The notes: a model not told the origin generated them from the sequence alone. Counted from the stretch's first letter, positions 53,724 to 62,547 are shown. The stretch: DNA of 64,000 nt from Bacteriovoracaceae bacterium (GCA_023701435.1 JAMPXB010000018.1:1-64000); one strand, 5' to 3'. Made by a program: numbers and translations.

Positions 53724-53813
53724 TTTGGGGAGTAGCTCACTTCATTACGAAGCTTCCAAAGTCGTCAACACGGGGTTATACCCCCGGCCTGGAATCAAAG
53801 AGCAAGACCAGAA
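53724..53813 (+). ncRNA. yybP-ykoY (manganese) riboswitch
   Basis: The stretch carries the conserved parts of the yybP-ykoY aptamer in order: GGGGAGTAGC (53727-53736), AAAGTCGTCA (53758-53767), a stem GGGGTTATACCCC, CCGGCCTGG, and the closing GCAAGACC (53802-53809). The closing GCAAGACCAGAA can pair with TTTGGGG...AGC at the start. These are the same landmarks as in the Lactococcus lactis aptamer, which binds Mn2+ at the junction of the two legs. Binding is known to turn genes on, usually for manganese export. Here the nearest gene is a 44-residue lipoprotein. The ribosome binding site lies 11 bases beyond the aptamer, so translational control is likely. Confidence 0.88.
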
Positions 53814-53833
53814 TCAAAAGACATGGAGGATTT

Positions 53834-53968
53834 ATGTCTTATGTTATGGTTGGCCTTATGGCCTTATTTCTAGTTTCTTGTGCTTCTGGGCAGATGAATC
53901 AAAATATGCAGGCGGCACCGGTGCGTGTCGATAATCATATTTTCGAGGCCATGTCGTCGGGTCGGTAA
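53834..53968 (+). CDS. 44-residue lipoprotein under a manganese riboswitch
   Basis: A short gene, starting at 53834 after the box GGAGGATTT. It encodes a lipoprotein signal peptide (MSYVMVGLMALFLVSC, lipobox LVSC, Cys 16) and a 28-residue mature peptide rich in Met, Gln and Asn (SGQMNQNMQAA), ending in SSGR. It is the only gene between the yybP-ykoY aptamer and a strong hairpin at 54001-54034. The mature peptide has no recognisable fold. Met residues could ligand metal, or the peptide may be an envelope stress or toxicity factor made when manganese is high. Confidence 0.72.
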   Translation: MSYVMVGLMALFLVSCASGQMNQNMQAAPVRVDNHIFEAMSSGR

Positions 53969-54000
53969 TTTAAAGAAAATACCCTGCTTGGTATAGATTC

Positions 54001-54034
54001 ATGAAGCTGAGTTCAGAATTGAACTCAGCTTCAT
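54001..54034. terminator. Long perfect hairpin after the lipoprotein
   Basis: ATGAAGCTGAGTTCA and TGAACTCAGCTTCAT form a 15-bp perfect stem with loop GAAT, 32 bases after the lipoprotein stop and 20 before the stop of the convergent S28 gene. There is no T run on the + strand, but the stem is strong enough to protect or end the transcript from both sides. Confidence 0.6.
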
Positions 54035-54054
54035 GGTCATCTTTGAAAGGCTCT

Positions 54055-55464
54055 TTATTTGATCCACTCAGCAATGATCGCTTCCATCTTAGCATGAGCG
54101 GCCATAACTGAAGGAAGATTCGTGGCAAGAGTCAAATCATTACAATGGGCAGCGCCTGCCATCATAAAGAGATCGAAATTCTCATTAGAACGAACATCAC
54201 CTTCAACTACCGAAAGTGTTAGCCATGGATCATTTGAACCATTGGTGAAGATAATATTTGAAGCCGTTGGATTAAATAGCGGTAAATACCATTCCTGATT
54301 GAGGGCCCCATCAATTCCCATTGGGATCTGATAAAGTCTCTGACAAACTTGATCGTGGTATTCCAGATCGATCTTTGATGAACGTGATGATTCTGAACCG
54401 GTGCCATTGGCAACCTGGAACCAACCAAATTCACGACAGCTCTGCCACATCCACTGACGCATATTATCGTCTGGGGTCACCACTTCTCTTTCGGCCACGG
54501 CCAGTGAGATTTCAAAAGGAGTTGTTCTCATTGCATTGAGAACGGTCAGACCGCCCTTGGCATAGCCGGATACCAGGTCCTGACTTGAGGTCAAAGCTTT
54601 ACAGAAAACAGCATCTCGACCGTACTGGACGGCCGCTGCAAGCATATCGGCCACAACATAGAGGAAATCCCCATCATTAGCGACATTCGTTGCCTTGAAG
54701 ATAGTTTTAACTTCGAGGGCACCTTCGGCCGTTTCCAATTTCTCTTCAATAAGTTTTACCGCCTCACGAATGTTATCACCACAAATGGTTTTATTTACCA
54801 CTTTGGCCACATGAGCATCGTATTCAAAAAACTCATTTTTCATAAGAACTGGGGCCGAAGAGGCCAGGGCCCCTGCCACAAGTTCAGGATGTTTTTCACG
54901 ATAAAAAGCGGCCAGCGTTCCAGCATATGAACCACCGAAGGCAACCCATTGACCTTTAAACCCGCGCTTATCCATCATGTGGCGCTGGAAAGAGGCCAGA
55001 TCGTTAATAGCAGCATCAAGATTTAAGTGCTTAAGATTGGCCGATTTAAGATTGGTCGTTGGAAGGCTTTCTCCGTAGAAACGGTGCTCAAGAGCAACTA
55101 AATGGGCCTTTAAATTTTTGGCCAGGTTTTCCACATAAGAATATGAACCGGTCCCGGCACAATTCCATTCACCACAGATGATGTAGAAAACGGGAGAATT
55201 GCCATCGACAGCATATTGCGAATCAATAAAAAATCTTTGCTTAAAGGTCTTTGACAAGGATTTAGAGTGATCAAGCTTCTGCTCAAAGAAGCCAATTTCT
55301 GCGCTTCTCATAGAGCCATCAGCGCGAAGTTTTAAGGCCTGGCCTCTCAGATCACCTGACTGCATAAGGAGAGACTGTTTATGATAAAAAAGGCCATGGT
55401 TAATGGCCATAGCACTGAATGAGAAAGTTAAGACGAGGCCCATGGCCAGAAGCTTAAATGACAT
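54055..55464 (-). CDS. Secreted S28-family serine carboxypeptidase
   Basis: The 469-residue protein has an AAGGAGA box and a signal peptide (about 1-20). The mature protein matches the prolyl-Xaa carboxypeptidase / dipeptidyl-peptidase II family: FFIDSQYAVDG-type start, the nucleophile GGSYAG (Ser near 175), the Asp of NDPWLTLS and the His of AAHCND, all of the S28 alpha/beta-hydrolase fold. It cleaves after proline or from the C-terminus of peptides. Such enzymes are better known from eukaryotic lysosomes and from Porphyromonas, and occur in predatory bacteria. Confidence 0.9.
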   Translation of the reverse strand: MSFKLLAMGLVLTFSFSAMAINHGLFYHKQSLLMQSGDLRGQALKLRADGSMRSAEIGFFEQKLDHSKSLSKTFKQRFFIDSQYAVDGNSPVFYIICGEWNCAGTGSYSYVENLAKNLKAHLVALEHRFYGESLPTTNLKSANLKHLNLDAAINDLASFQRHMMDKRGFKGQWVAFGGSYAGTLAAFYREKHPELVAGALASSAPVLMKNEFFEYDAHVAKVVNKTICGDNIREAVKLIEEKLETAEGALEVKTIFKATNVANDGDFLYVVADMLAAAVQYGRDAVFCKALTSSQDLVSGYAKGGLTVLNAMRTTPFEISLAVAEREVVTPDDNMRQWMWQSCREFGWFQVANGTGSESSRSSKIDLEYHDQVCQRLYQIPMGIDGALNQEWYLPLFNPTASNIIFTNGSNDPWLTLSVVEGDVRSNENFDLFMMAGAAHCNDLTLATNLPSVMAAHAKMEAIIAEWIK

Positions 55465-55515
55465 AATGTCTCCTTAGAAAAATCAACCCGCCTGTCATAC
55501 CAAGATCGACAAAGG

Positions 55516-57279
55516 TTAATCAACGCAATTTAACTCTCGCACCAAGCGTGTATTAATTTCATGGAGAGGCAATAATCCCAGATCCAGAACCGCGTCATTA
55601 AAGCATTTCTCATCGAAAATGGTATCGCTTTTCTTTTTCACCTTCTCCTTGGCCTCCATTAAAATTTTATAACCATAGTAGTAAGAAGGGGCCTGAGCTG
55701 GATAAACATATGAGTAACGATCAAATTCAACTTTGGCCCAATTTTTTGAAAACCCAAGCTCTTTGACATAAACGTCTTCAATTCTTTGATAGCCGATTTT
55801 CCCAAAATTTAATTCTGGGTCCAGGAACATGCGGGCCATTCTCCAAAGTCTTCTTTGAAGAATAATGAACTTCACCTCATCACTTACATGGGGATAGATG
55901 ATTTCTTCTGCATAAAGTCCCCAACCTTCCGTATTGGCGCTATTGGAAGCAAACCAAGCTCTGATGTAGCTGACTCCCCGCTCTCTCATGGCGTGAAATT
56001 GTACAGCATGTCCTGGTATGGCCTCATGAGCGGTAAGATCGATAATCGCTTCACTAAAAGTAAAATCATCTATTCCTTCCTCCCCTTGGGCAGTAGGAAT
56101 AACAAACTGGGCACGTTCATTGGTTTTTGAAACCAGAGGAATGCTCCGATAATGAGGTGATGGCGTGGACTTCATTTCTCCTGGAGTGGCCAGTCTGATT
56201 TGAAAGTCTAAAGTCGGGCTAAGAGTGAATAATTTTTTGGTGGCCACTAGTTCCTTTAATTCCTCGCTGGCCTTTACATAGGCAGCAAGAATCTCGGAAT
56301 CAGTCGTAAGTCTTTTCGATTTTAAAAAGGTCACTACACTGACAGGGTCATTTTTCTGTAATTTATATTTGCCCGCAAGTTTACGGGCCAGCTCTTCAAA
56401 TACTCGGTAGGTCTTTTTATAATCAGCATGTCCCACCGAGATGAGTTTCTCCGGAGAGGTCATGATTCCCCGCTGTTTTAGAATGTGGGAGTAATACTTA
56501 TGGGGAGTCAGGAAATTGGTGCGACTATAAGGAAGGACCTTCTTTTTTAAGAACTCACGGTATTCTTTGTCCTGATTTTTCAGCTCTTCAAAGTCTCTTT
56601 TCCACTCATTCCCGGGCCACTTGGAAAGAAGGGTTTGAATGTCATTTAAATAGGATTCAGAGTCTTCCAGATAGTCCTCAATCTCTTTCCGCAGAGGCCA
56701 ATAACCGCGCATTCTCTTGGTTTCCAGGGCATTCATTTTGGAGAGCATATAGGCCTTGATCCCATCGGACAGCGGTAGTCCCTGTTCTCCTCCCCGGACA
56801 TAAGTGCGAAATCTGGTCATCGCACTATTTTGCTTGTTCTTAGGGGCCCCTTCAAACATCAAAGACTGCAAATTGCCATAGATGTAATCCGTCAGGGGAA
56901 GAAAAGGAATGACTCCAAGTGAGCGCTCCATCTCAATTTCTTCCATATCCAGGGTCAGGCCCTCAAATAAAATACGGGCGTCCGTTTTAAATTCCGGATG
57001 GCCTTCTTTTTCCAAAATCTCGGCAACTCTTTTTTGCCATTTATAAGAATGGACATACCTCTCATCATCCAAGGTCCTGGAAAATTGGGTGACCTGCGAA
57101 TCAAATTGGGTATAGCCCATAGATGAAACATACTCTGGAGCAAGTTCTCCAAGTGAAAGAGCATAATCTCGGGCCAGCTCATTTGAAGCTGTTTTCCAGT
57201 CCACACTCTTCGGCTTCTCCTGGGTGGAACAAGCACTGATATAAGTCATGATAACAAAAGAAAATATAACTTTGATCAT
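55516..57279 (-). CDS. DUF885 family lipoprotein (zinc peptidase-like)
   Basis: A 587-residue lipoprotein from the ATG at 57279 (lipobox SAC at residue 17). DUF885 proteins carry a zinc site of the form HExxPGH: here TAHEAIPGHAVQF is intact, with a downstream Glu in ANTEGWGLYAEE. The long helical N-terminal half and repeated Tyr-Tyr-Gly-rich end (PSYYYGYKIL) fit the family. The likely role is periplasmic or outer-membrane peptide hydrolysis. It is a single gene. Confidence 0.85.
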   Translation of the reverse strand: MIKVIFSFVIMTYISACSTQEKPKSVDWKTASNELARDYALSLGELAPEYVSSMGYTQFDSQVTQFSRTLDDERYVHSYKWQKRVAEILEKEGHPEFKTDARILFEGLTLDMEEIEMERSLGVIPFLPLTDYIYGNLQSLMFEGAPKNKQNSAMTRFRTYVRGGEQGLPLSDGIKAYMLSKMNALETKRMRGYWPLRKEIEDYLEDSESYLNDIQTLLSKWPGNEWKRDFEELKNQDKEYREFLKKKVLPYSRTNFLTPHKYYSHILKQRGIMTSPEKLISVGHADYKKTYRVFEELARKLAGKYKLQKNDPVSVVTFLKSKRLTTDSEILAAYVKASEELKELVATKKLFTLSPTLDFQIRLATPGEMKSTPSPHYRSIPLVSKTNERAQFVIPTAQGEEGIDDFTFSEAIIDLTAHEAIPGHAVQFHAMRERGVSYIRAWFASNSANTEGWGLYAEEIIYPHVSDEVKFIILQRRLWRMARMFLDPELNFGKIGYQRIEDVYVKELGFSKNWAKVEFDRYSYVYPAQAPSYYYGYKILMEAKEKVKKKSDTIFDEKCFNDAVLDLGLLPLHEINTRLVRELNCVD

Positions 57280-57391
57280 AAATTGGCACCGCATTACCTG
57301 GTAAAATTTTCATTCCTTAAGATTGTCTCTTTAAAGAGCATACCGAATGAATTACATGTTGGAGATTATTTTTTGCTCGCGGAGGAACAAA

Positions 57392-57874
57392 ATGAAACAA
57401 GTATTTTTATGCTTAAGTCTCGCCTTTATTTCACTTAATCTTTCAGCTGCTGAAGTCAGAGTTCAGAAAGTTAAGACTCTGGGATCAATGAAACATAAGG
57501 TAATTTTCCAAAGTACTGATCTTAAGAAGATCCGTGGCTCAAACCTTCTTAAAGGAAAGCTTGTGGCCCAGTGGGGTCTCTATGTATTTGAAGTGGCCAC
57601 TGGTTATTACTCTTGCAACAAGGACTCTTACTGTAAGTTAACTGACTATGAAACAGTTGGTACTTTTGAAAAATGTACTATCAAAGCAAATAAGAAAGTT
57701 AGGTGCAGTAAACGTATCGGTGGTGGAAGCTACCAGGGCCCATCAGACAGTGAAGTTACTTATGAAAATCCAGATGTTGTCTATGATGAATATAACCGTG
57801 ATCGCGGACATTACGATCAGGTTGACGAATTCCCAGCTCGTGTGAGCGGAGAATACGGCGATATTCATTTCTAA
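57392..57874 (+). CDS. Secreted basic protein, unknown function
   Basis: A 160-residue protein with the start at 57392, which has a GGAGGAACAA box. A signal peptide ends LNLSAA. The mature part is Lys-rich at first (VQKVKTLGSMKHKV), then has four cysteines (YSCNKDSYC, EKC and RCS) and ends in an acidic, Tyr-rich tail. No family is recognised. A terminator follows six bases after the stop. Confidence 0.68.
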   Translation: MKQVFLCLSLAFISLNLSAAEVRVQKVKTLGSMKHKVIFQSTDLKKIRGSNLLKGKLVAQWGLYVFEVATGYYSCNKDSYCKLTDYETVGTFEKCTIKANKKVRCSKRIGGGSYQGPSDSEVTYENPDVVYDEYNRDRGHYDQVDEFPARVSGEYGDIHF

Positions 57875-57880
57875 ATATGC

Positions 57881-57905
57881 GGGGACCGAATGGTCCCCTT
57901 TTTTT
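57881..57905 (+). terminator. Terminator
   Basis: GGGGACC / GGTCCCC with loop GAAT, followed by seven T, directly after the secreted-protein gene. Confidence 0.93.
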
Positions 57906-57988
57906 GATTCTTAAATAAGTATGGAAATCCTCATCGTCACAAATTTGCCCCTCTTCTGTAGAATCGAAAATCAGCACAAAATGGAGGA

Positions 57989-58549
57989 ATGAATAAACTA
58001 TTTATACTCCTCCTTTTGACATTCATCTCCTGTAACCCAGACTCATCCACAACACCCGAAGCTGGTGATGACAATCCGGATGTTAACTCAACCGCTCCGG
58101 TGACCACTACCCCCGCACCAACAGCACCTACAGTTCCAACGGAACCGACTGATGTGGGGACTATAACCGATGCCTGGACTGAGGAGTTTATGGAGCTCGT
58201 CAATAATCATAGAAGAAGCAAAGGACTACGATCCCTCATCCATGATGATGAGGTGGGACTAATAGCCACCAAGCACTCCCAGAATATGGCAAGTGGGACG
58301 GTGGCCTTTGGCCATACTGGCTTTTCTGTCCGATGCGCAGATGCCAGAGACGCCCTAGCTGGTGGAAATCTTTGTGCCGAGAATGTGGCCGCCGGCCAGA
58401 CCACACCTCAATCGGCCTTTAATTCCTGGATGAGTTCTTCAGGTCATAGGGCCAACATCGAACAATCCCGTGTCACTCATACCGGTTTTGGTTATGCGAA
58501 AAGTTCAAGTGGTAAATATTATTGGACTCAAATCTTTATTGAGCTCTAA
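57989..58549 (+). CDS. CAP/SCP-domain lipoprotein
   Basis: The 186-residue product has a lipobox (ISC, Cys 15), then a linker of Thr, Pro and Ala (residues 20-60) and a CAP (PR-1-like) domain: LVNNHRRSKGLRSLIHDDEVGLIATKHSQNM, the His of AFGHTGF, the motif ENVAAGQ, and HRANIEQSRVTHTGFGYA. The His and Glu pairs form the CAP cavity. Two cysteines (VRCAD and NLCAEN) may bridge. In bacteria these proteins are exported, with proteolytic or binding roles that are not well settled. Confidence 0.85.
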   Translation: MNKLFILLLLTFISCNPDSSTTPEAGDDNPDVNSTAPVTTTPAPTAPTVPTEPTDVGTITDAWTEEFMELVNNHRRSKGLRSLIHDDEVGLIATKHSQNMASGTVAFGHTGFSVRCADARDALAGGNLCAENVAAGQTTPQSAFNSWMSSSGHRANIEQSRVTHTGFGYAKSSSGKYYWTQIFIEL

Positions 58550-58622
58550 AACTATTACATTTGATCTTTACCCTGGTTGTATTAAGCACTATAAAGAGTG
58601 AAATATTTTCCAGGAGTCATTT

Positions 58623-59039
58623 GTGAAAACATTTATCGCAGCTCTCTTACTTATTTCAACTCAGGCCTTTGCCACAGAATTAGATGCTACCGAAGCTCTA
58701 CTTAATACCCTTCCTGCTGGATCCTATTCAGGCATCTCAGTGGAAGGTGATAATTGTTCAGTTGCTGTTCAAAAGCTTTCAACCGGAGTTAATGTCTCCG
58801 CTTCTTCAAATGGTAAGACCAAGAGTTATGAAATATTAAATGGCTCAGGTTATAGATGGAACCCTGGTCAGCGTTTGTTCTTTTCTTCAAGCATCACCAG
58901 AACGTCTGACAGCTCTAGTGAGAATTTCATCAGATCAATCGCCGTAAAAAATACCACTCAATATGTGGTCGTTGGGAACATCTCACGCACAGATAATGGA
59001 ACAAAAGAATCTGTTATTGAGTGTGTTATCAATCTTTAA
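58623..59039 (+). CDS. Secreted protein with GTG start, unknown function
   Basis: The 138-residue protein starts with GTG at 58623, preceded by CAGGAG, and has a signal peptide ending STQAFA (residue 17). The mature domain is beta-rich with two cysteines (DNCSV and IECVINL) at its two ends, which should close a fold. Many Ser and Asn residues. The family is not known. Its end overlaps the convergent esterase gene by 11 bases. Confidence 0.65.
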   Translation: MKTFIAALLLISTQAFATELDATEALLNTLPAGSYSGISVEGDNCSVAVQKLSTGVNVSASSNGKTKSYEILNGSGYRWNPGQRLFFSSSITRTSDSSSENFIRSIAVKNTTQYVVVGNISRTDNGTKESVIECVINL

Positions 59040-60036
59040 ATTTTACTTCGGTCAGTTGGAGCTTGCCGCCCTGGAGGGCTTCAACGATCTTCGCTACGAC
59101 TTTAATCTGCGGCCCATTTTTGTTGTGAAAGTCATTTGATGAGTAACCCCACCAGTCCCAGCAGCCGTAAGGATTTCCGATCAGATAATTTCTTTTAGCT
59201 TGCGGATAAACTACGATAATTTTGTTGGCCTCGGCCCAACTGTTGTAACCGATGCTTGTAGCATAGGTGATCTGTATGTCTTCCAACGTTTGCATGCATC
59301 CATGAAAGGACACATGAATTCTGCACTTTTGAGAACCATTGATACTGCAGTCCTGTGGCACGTAAACCAACCCCGCATCATGCATGGAAAGTCGGTAGCT
59401 ATCAAAAGGGTTGAAAAATACAGTTTGATTAAAAGAGAATAAACGATCACGACGAGGACTTTTCTTGGGACGAAGATTACCAATTAAATGATTTAAAATT
59501 TCTCCGGCCACATCCCGCTTACAAGCAGAAATAAACGGTGTTTCAGAGGCCGTTTCACAACTATTGCCAAAATCCATCGTAGGATAAGCATGTCCGGAAG
59601 GTAGCTTATTTTCAAAAATTATATTGGTTTGCGATACTCCCAAGCGCTGATAACTTTCTACCGTAATATTAGCGATGCGAGGATCAACGACTGGATCATT
59701 GCTTCCTTGGAGGACATAAATTTTTGCTCCTAAGAGATTTTTTAATTGATCAATCTTTTTGGCACGAGCGAGTTTTTGTGCCTCCCCCAAAGAATCTTCA
59801 ACTAAAGGAAGTCCACGCTCCGTTTCCATGCATCCTTTAAGTGCCTGCATGACGCCTCCACCAGAGCAGTAAAAAGGTCCTCCCGCTATCATCCCCACTC
59901 CTGAGACCTCAGAGGAAAAAGCAAGATGAAATTGCTGGGCCATATAGGCCCCTGCTGATATACCAGAAACTGTAACTTTTTCGGCCCAGGCATATTGGGA
60001 AAAAATAAGAAGTGCTATTAAGGCCGTTTTAGTCAT
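59029..60036 (-). CDS. PHB-depolymerase-family esterase
   Basis: The 335-residue secreted protein (signal peptide ending AWA at residue 18) has the nucleophile motif GISAGAYMA (Ser near 27), and the Asp and His of SNDPVVDPR and FHGCMQT regions, as in extracellular PHB depolymerases and LpqC-like esterases. The Cys-rich C-terminal part (HVSFHGCMQTLED, then PYGCWDWWG) probably closes the active site. It degrades short-chain polyesters or other esters. Another oddity is that the nucleophile lies very near the start of the mature protein, as in the family. Confidence 0.84.
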   Translation of the reverse strand: MTKTALIALLIFSQYAWAEKVTVSGISAGAYMAQQFHLAFSSEVSGVGMIAGGPFYCSGGGVMQALKGCMETERGLPLVEDSLGEAQKLARAKKIDQLKNLLGAKIYVLQGSNDPVVDPRIANITVESYQRLGVSQTNIIFENKLPSGHAYPTMDFGNSCETASETPFISACKRDVAGEILNHLIGNLRPKKSPRRDRLFSFNQTVFFNPFDSYRLSMHDAGLVYVPQDCSINGSQKCRIHVSFHGCMQTLEDIQITYATSIGYNSWAEANKIIVVYPQAKRNYLIGNPYGCWDWWGYSSNDFHNKNGPQIKVVAKIVEALQGGKLQLTEVKFKD

Positions 60037-60042
60037 AAGTTC

Positions 60043-60426
60043 CTATTGCGAGATATTTCTGGAAACACACCTAAAAGAGAATTCGTTTTGAATTCCTGCA
60101 GTGACGGTCTTTAATGATCCGCGGGTATGATCATCGATCGATTTGCGGATTATGAGCTCCAGCTGATCTTCTTCATCACCCTGTCGAGTAAAAATATAAT
60201 GTTCAGTTTTTTCAGTAAGAAAGGCAGGAAAAAGAACTACCCTTGAGAAGGGGGAATCCTGATAACTTAAGAATAGCTCCTCTTGGTCTCTACAAATGGA
60301 AACGGCCACAGAACCCTGCTCTTTACAAGAAACGATTTCATAAAAACCACGGGGGCACATTTTAGCAGCATGGGCTAAAACAGAGGTCATTAAGAGGGCC
60401 AAAAGAAGAAGAAGAAGAAGCTTCAT
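60043..60426 (-). CDS. Small secreted protein, unknown function
   Basis: The 127-residue product starts at the ATG at 60426; the TTG two codons upstream is unlikely. The signal peptide begins with a run of leucines coded by repeated CTT, giving a (CTT)n simple repeat at 60403-60420. The mature part has four cysteines (KMCPRGFYEIVSC, ICRDQ and FRCVS) and is otherwise a mixed alpha-beta domain. It lies 6 bases upstream of the esterase gene and is probably co-transcribed with it. Confidence 0.6.
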   Translation of the reverse strand: MKLLLLLLLALLMTSVLAHAAKMCPRGFYEIVSCKEQGSVAVSICRDQEELFLSYQDSPFSRVVLFPAFLTEKTEHYIFTRQGDEEDQLELIIRKSIDDHTRGSLKTVTAGIQNEFSFRCVSRNISQ

Positions 60427-60522
60427 GAACAAAATTTAGCAATCAGAATCCCTAAAAGCAAATAGCTCATGCATCTCTAAAGCGCCCCAATATATAATAT
60501 TGAGGCGCGGCGGTAATAATAG

Positions 60523-60867
60523 TTAAAATTTACAGGATACCACGACATTAACTGAATTTTTTGGCCCATTTAGAGTCAATATGGCGTATTGAACCGAAGC
60601 GACCTTAACGTTCTTGCGAGTGCATAGTCCTCCAGTTGTCACTGTCCCAGAACCAACAGCACAGACAAGTGAGCGGAATTCTGTATCATTATTCACAATC
60701 ACCGGGGTGGCCTCACAAAAATAAGGTCCGGCATCAAAAGTGTTTTTTCCCGAGTCAATCCTTTTGGCGGATCCGGGATTTCCATTGATATTGACCTGGT
60801 AAGACCACTCAACTGCCATAGCCGGGACCATGATCAGATAAAGAAACAAAGTCAAAAAAGGTTTCAT
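60523..60867 (-). CDS. Small secreted protein, unknown function
   Basis: A 114-residue protein with an AAGGAG box, a signal peptide ending PAMA (residue 18), and a beta-rich mature domain with four cysteines (YFCEAT, LVCAVG, GLCTRK and VSCKF), which would make two disulfides. The pattern VEWSYQVNINGNPGSAKRID suggests a small beta sandwich. Family not recognised. Confidence 0.65.
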   Translation of the reverse strand: MKPFLTLFLYLIMVPAMAVEWSYQVNINGNPGSAKRIDSGKNTFDAGPYFCEATPVIVNNDTEFRSLVCAVGSGTVTTGGLCTRKNVKVASVQYAILTLNGPKNSVNVVVSCKF

Positions 60868-60950
60868 AAGGGCTCCTTGATTTTACTTTCAAACCAATTA
60901 ATGCCTCTACCATGAAACCTTTTGTGATTCTTAGCATCTAGGGAAAGAAT

Positions 60951-61778
60951 TTAGATTCCTGCGAGACTTTCTAAAGATGTTAAAATGAAATGAGTTGTAA
61001 CTTCACTACCCGCCGACACAGGCACAGCATTTATCTTGAGAGACTGAAATCCCTCTTTTTCGGCATTCACATCATAGACCCCTGCTGGCACTCCTAGAAT
61101 CTTGAAAGTTCCATTGACCTCAGTGACTGCAGTGGCGATGACCTCCTCACCTTTGGTTACAGTAACTGTGGCCCCGGCAATCCCGGAATCATAATTTAAA
61201 ACTTCACCAGAAATAATTCCTGCAGCAGCAACACTGACAGCACGGATCACTGGTTTAAAATTAAATCCCGTAATATTTTGATGTGATCCGTGAGGTACAA
61301 AAGAACGGCTCAAATCGAAATCCAGAAGAACCTCAGATCTTACTCCATCATTAACAGTGATTGATGGTGAAATAAAAATTTTCAAACCTGACTGACTGCC
61401 ACTTGGTACTTTCAAGGGAAAGTGCTCGCCGTTATCTAAAGTGACGGATGCTTCACTCACAATTAAAGATATCTGATCATAAGAGCCGGTTGGAATTTTT
61501 ATATCGGCCAGGGTCTCAGTCACACCGTTTCTTAGTTTTAACAAATCCAGTGTCACTTCTCTGTCCAGTAATTCCAGCACCTCTCCACTATCTTTTCGGA
61601 TCTTGATTTTCTTAATTGTGACAGAAGCCGAATCCACATTTTGAAAATCAAAAGGAGCATCGGTGATTGAAACTTTTAAGTCACCCATTCCAGCAGAGTT
61701 TTTTCCATCCTCTGAATTACAGGAAACAAACAGGGTCATAAGAAAGAAAGCAATAAACATTTTTCCAATTTTCGCCAT
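60951..61778 (-). CDS. DUF4382 lipoprotein with carboxypeptidase-regulatory-like domain
   Basis: The 275-residue lipoprotein has a GAGGTAAAA box and lipobox FVSC (Cys 20). Residues 35-170 look like DUF4382 (LKVSITDAPFDFQNVDSASVTI), a cell-surface beta domain, and residues 190-270 like the carboxypeptidase regulatory domain (GIISGEVLNYDSGIAGATVTVT and PAGVYDVNAEKEGF), an Ig-like fold common in surface proteins. No catalytic residues are seen. A role in adhesion or envelope structure is possible. Confidence 0.8.
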   Translation of the reverse strand: MAKIGKMFIAFFLMTLFVSCNSEDGKNSAGMGDLKVSITDAPFDFQNVDSASVTIKKIKIRKDSGEVLELLDREVTLDLLKLRNGVTETLADIKIPTGSYDQISLIVSEASVTLDNGEHFPLKVPSGSQSGLKIFISPSITVNDGVRSEVLLDFDLSRSFVPHGSHQNITGFNFKPVIRAVSVAAAGIISGEVLNYDSGIAGATVTVTKGEEVIATAVTEVNGTFKILGVPAGVYDVNAEKEGFQSLKINAVPVSAGSEVTTHFILTSLESLAGI

Positions 61779-61887
61779 ATTTTACCTCGATGAAAGATGA
61801 CCTCATCATCAGGCCAAACTCTTGAAAGAATATGGAATTTAGGTCTTAATTTAATTTATTTTGGAATAAAGTCGTTGAAGGTTAGGC

Positions 61888-62547
61888 ATGAAGCAAAGAC
61901 TTAACTACGGACGGATAACCTGGTCTTATGACGATGACTTAGACTCAAAGGTCACAGGTTCTCCTACTCCTTTATTACAATTCACCGCCATCCGAATTCA
62001 GGGCAAGTTCAAAGTCCCACAGTTCAGTGATCGGGTGACCCTGCTCCTTTTAAAGCATAAAACAAAGATCAAGATTTCATTCAGAGAAGCCTATTTGAGG
62101 TGGTACCTGGAAGAGTCCCATAGTGATCGGGACCTGGGGGAAGGTAAGGCCTTTCTCTTGTGGTTAAAAAAGACGAATCAGTCTATTGCCTGGAAAAAAA
62201 CGGATTATAAACTCCACCGTTTTTTTACTGATGACAATGCTCCCAAGCACGATCCGGAGGATGAAATGGCCGAAGAACTCTCCTTTGCCGTGAGACCGGT
62301 GGAAGTGGAAGGCAGAAAGGTTAAGCTTTATCTGCAAGATGATGCAGTTTTAAATCTCATCAATTTGTCATATGGAGAAGAGAGCGATTTTCTGGGCCTA
62401 GTGAAGAACTACGTGGCCCTTCGCTTTAAATGGGAGAGCTGGAGGGCCCCAGCTCCGCCTTTTTTAGACTGGGTTAAGAGTCAGGCCAAAAGACCGGTGT
62501 TTTTACCTGGCCAGTTAGGATTTAGTCTTCTAACAGAAACTACTTAA
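61888..62547 (+). CDS. Cytoplasmic protein, unknown function
   Basis: A 219-residue soluble protein with box AAGGTTAGG. It has no signal or membrane segment, many aromatic and basic residues, and a compact repeated pattern (FREAYLRWYLEES, LLWLKKTNQSIAWKK and FLDWVKSQAKRP). It may bind nucleic acid or protein, but no family is recognised. Its last eight bases overlap the end of the convergent secreted-protein gene. Confidence 0.6.
   Translation: MKQRLNYGRITWSYDDDLDSKVTGSPTPLLQFTAIRIQGKFKVPQFSDRVTLLLLKHKTKIKISFREAYLRWYLEESHSDRDLGEGKAFLLWLKKTNQSIAWKKTDYKLHRFFTDDNAPKHDPEDEMAEELSFAVRPVEVEGRKVKLYLQDDAVLNLINLSYGEESDFLGLVKNYVALRFKWESWRAPAPPFLDWVKSQAKRPVFLPGQLGFSLLTETT

Noticed and set aside
53701-53934. 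77-codon open frame on the + strand
   Set aside because: It covers the riboswitch aptamer and overlaps the small lipoprotein gene in another frame. It has no ribosome binding site or protein-like composition.
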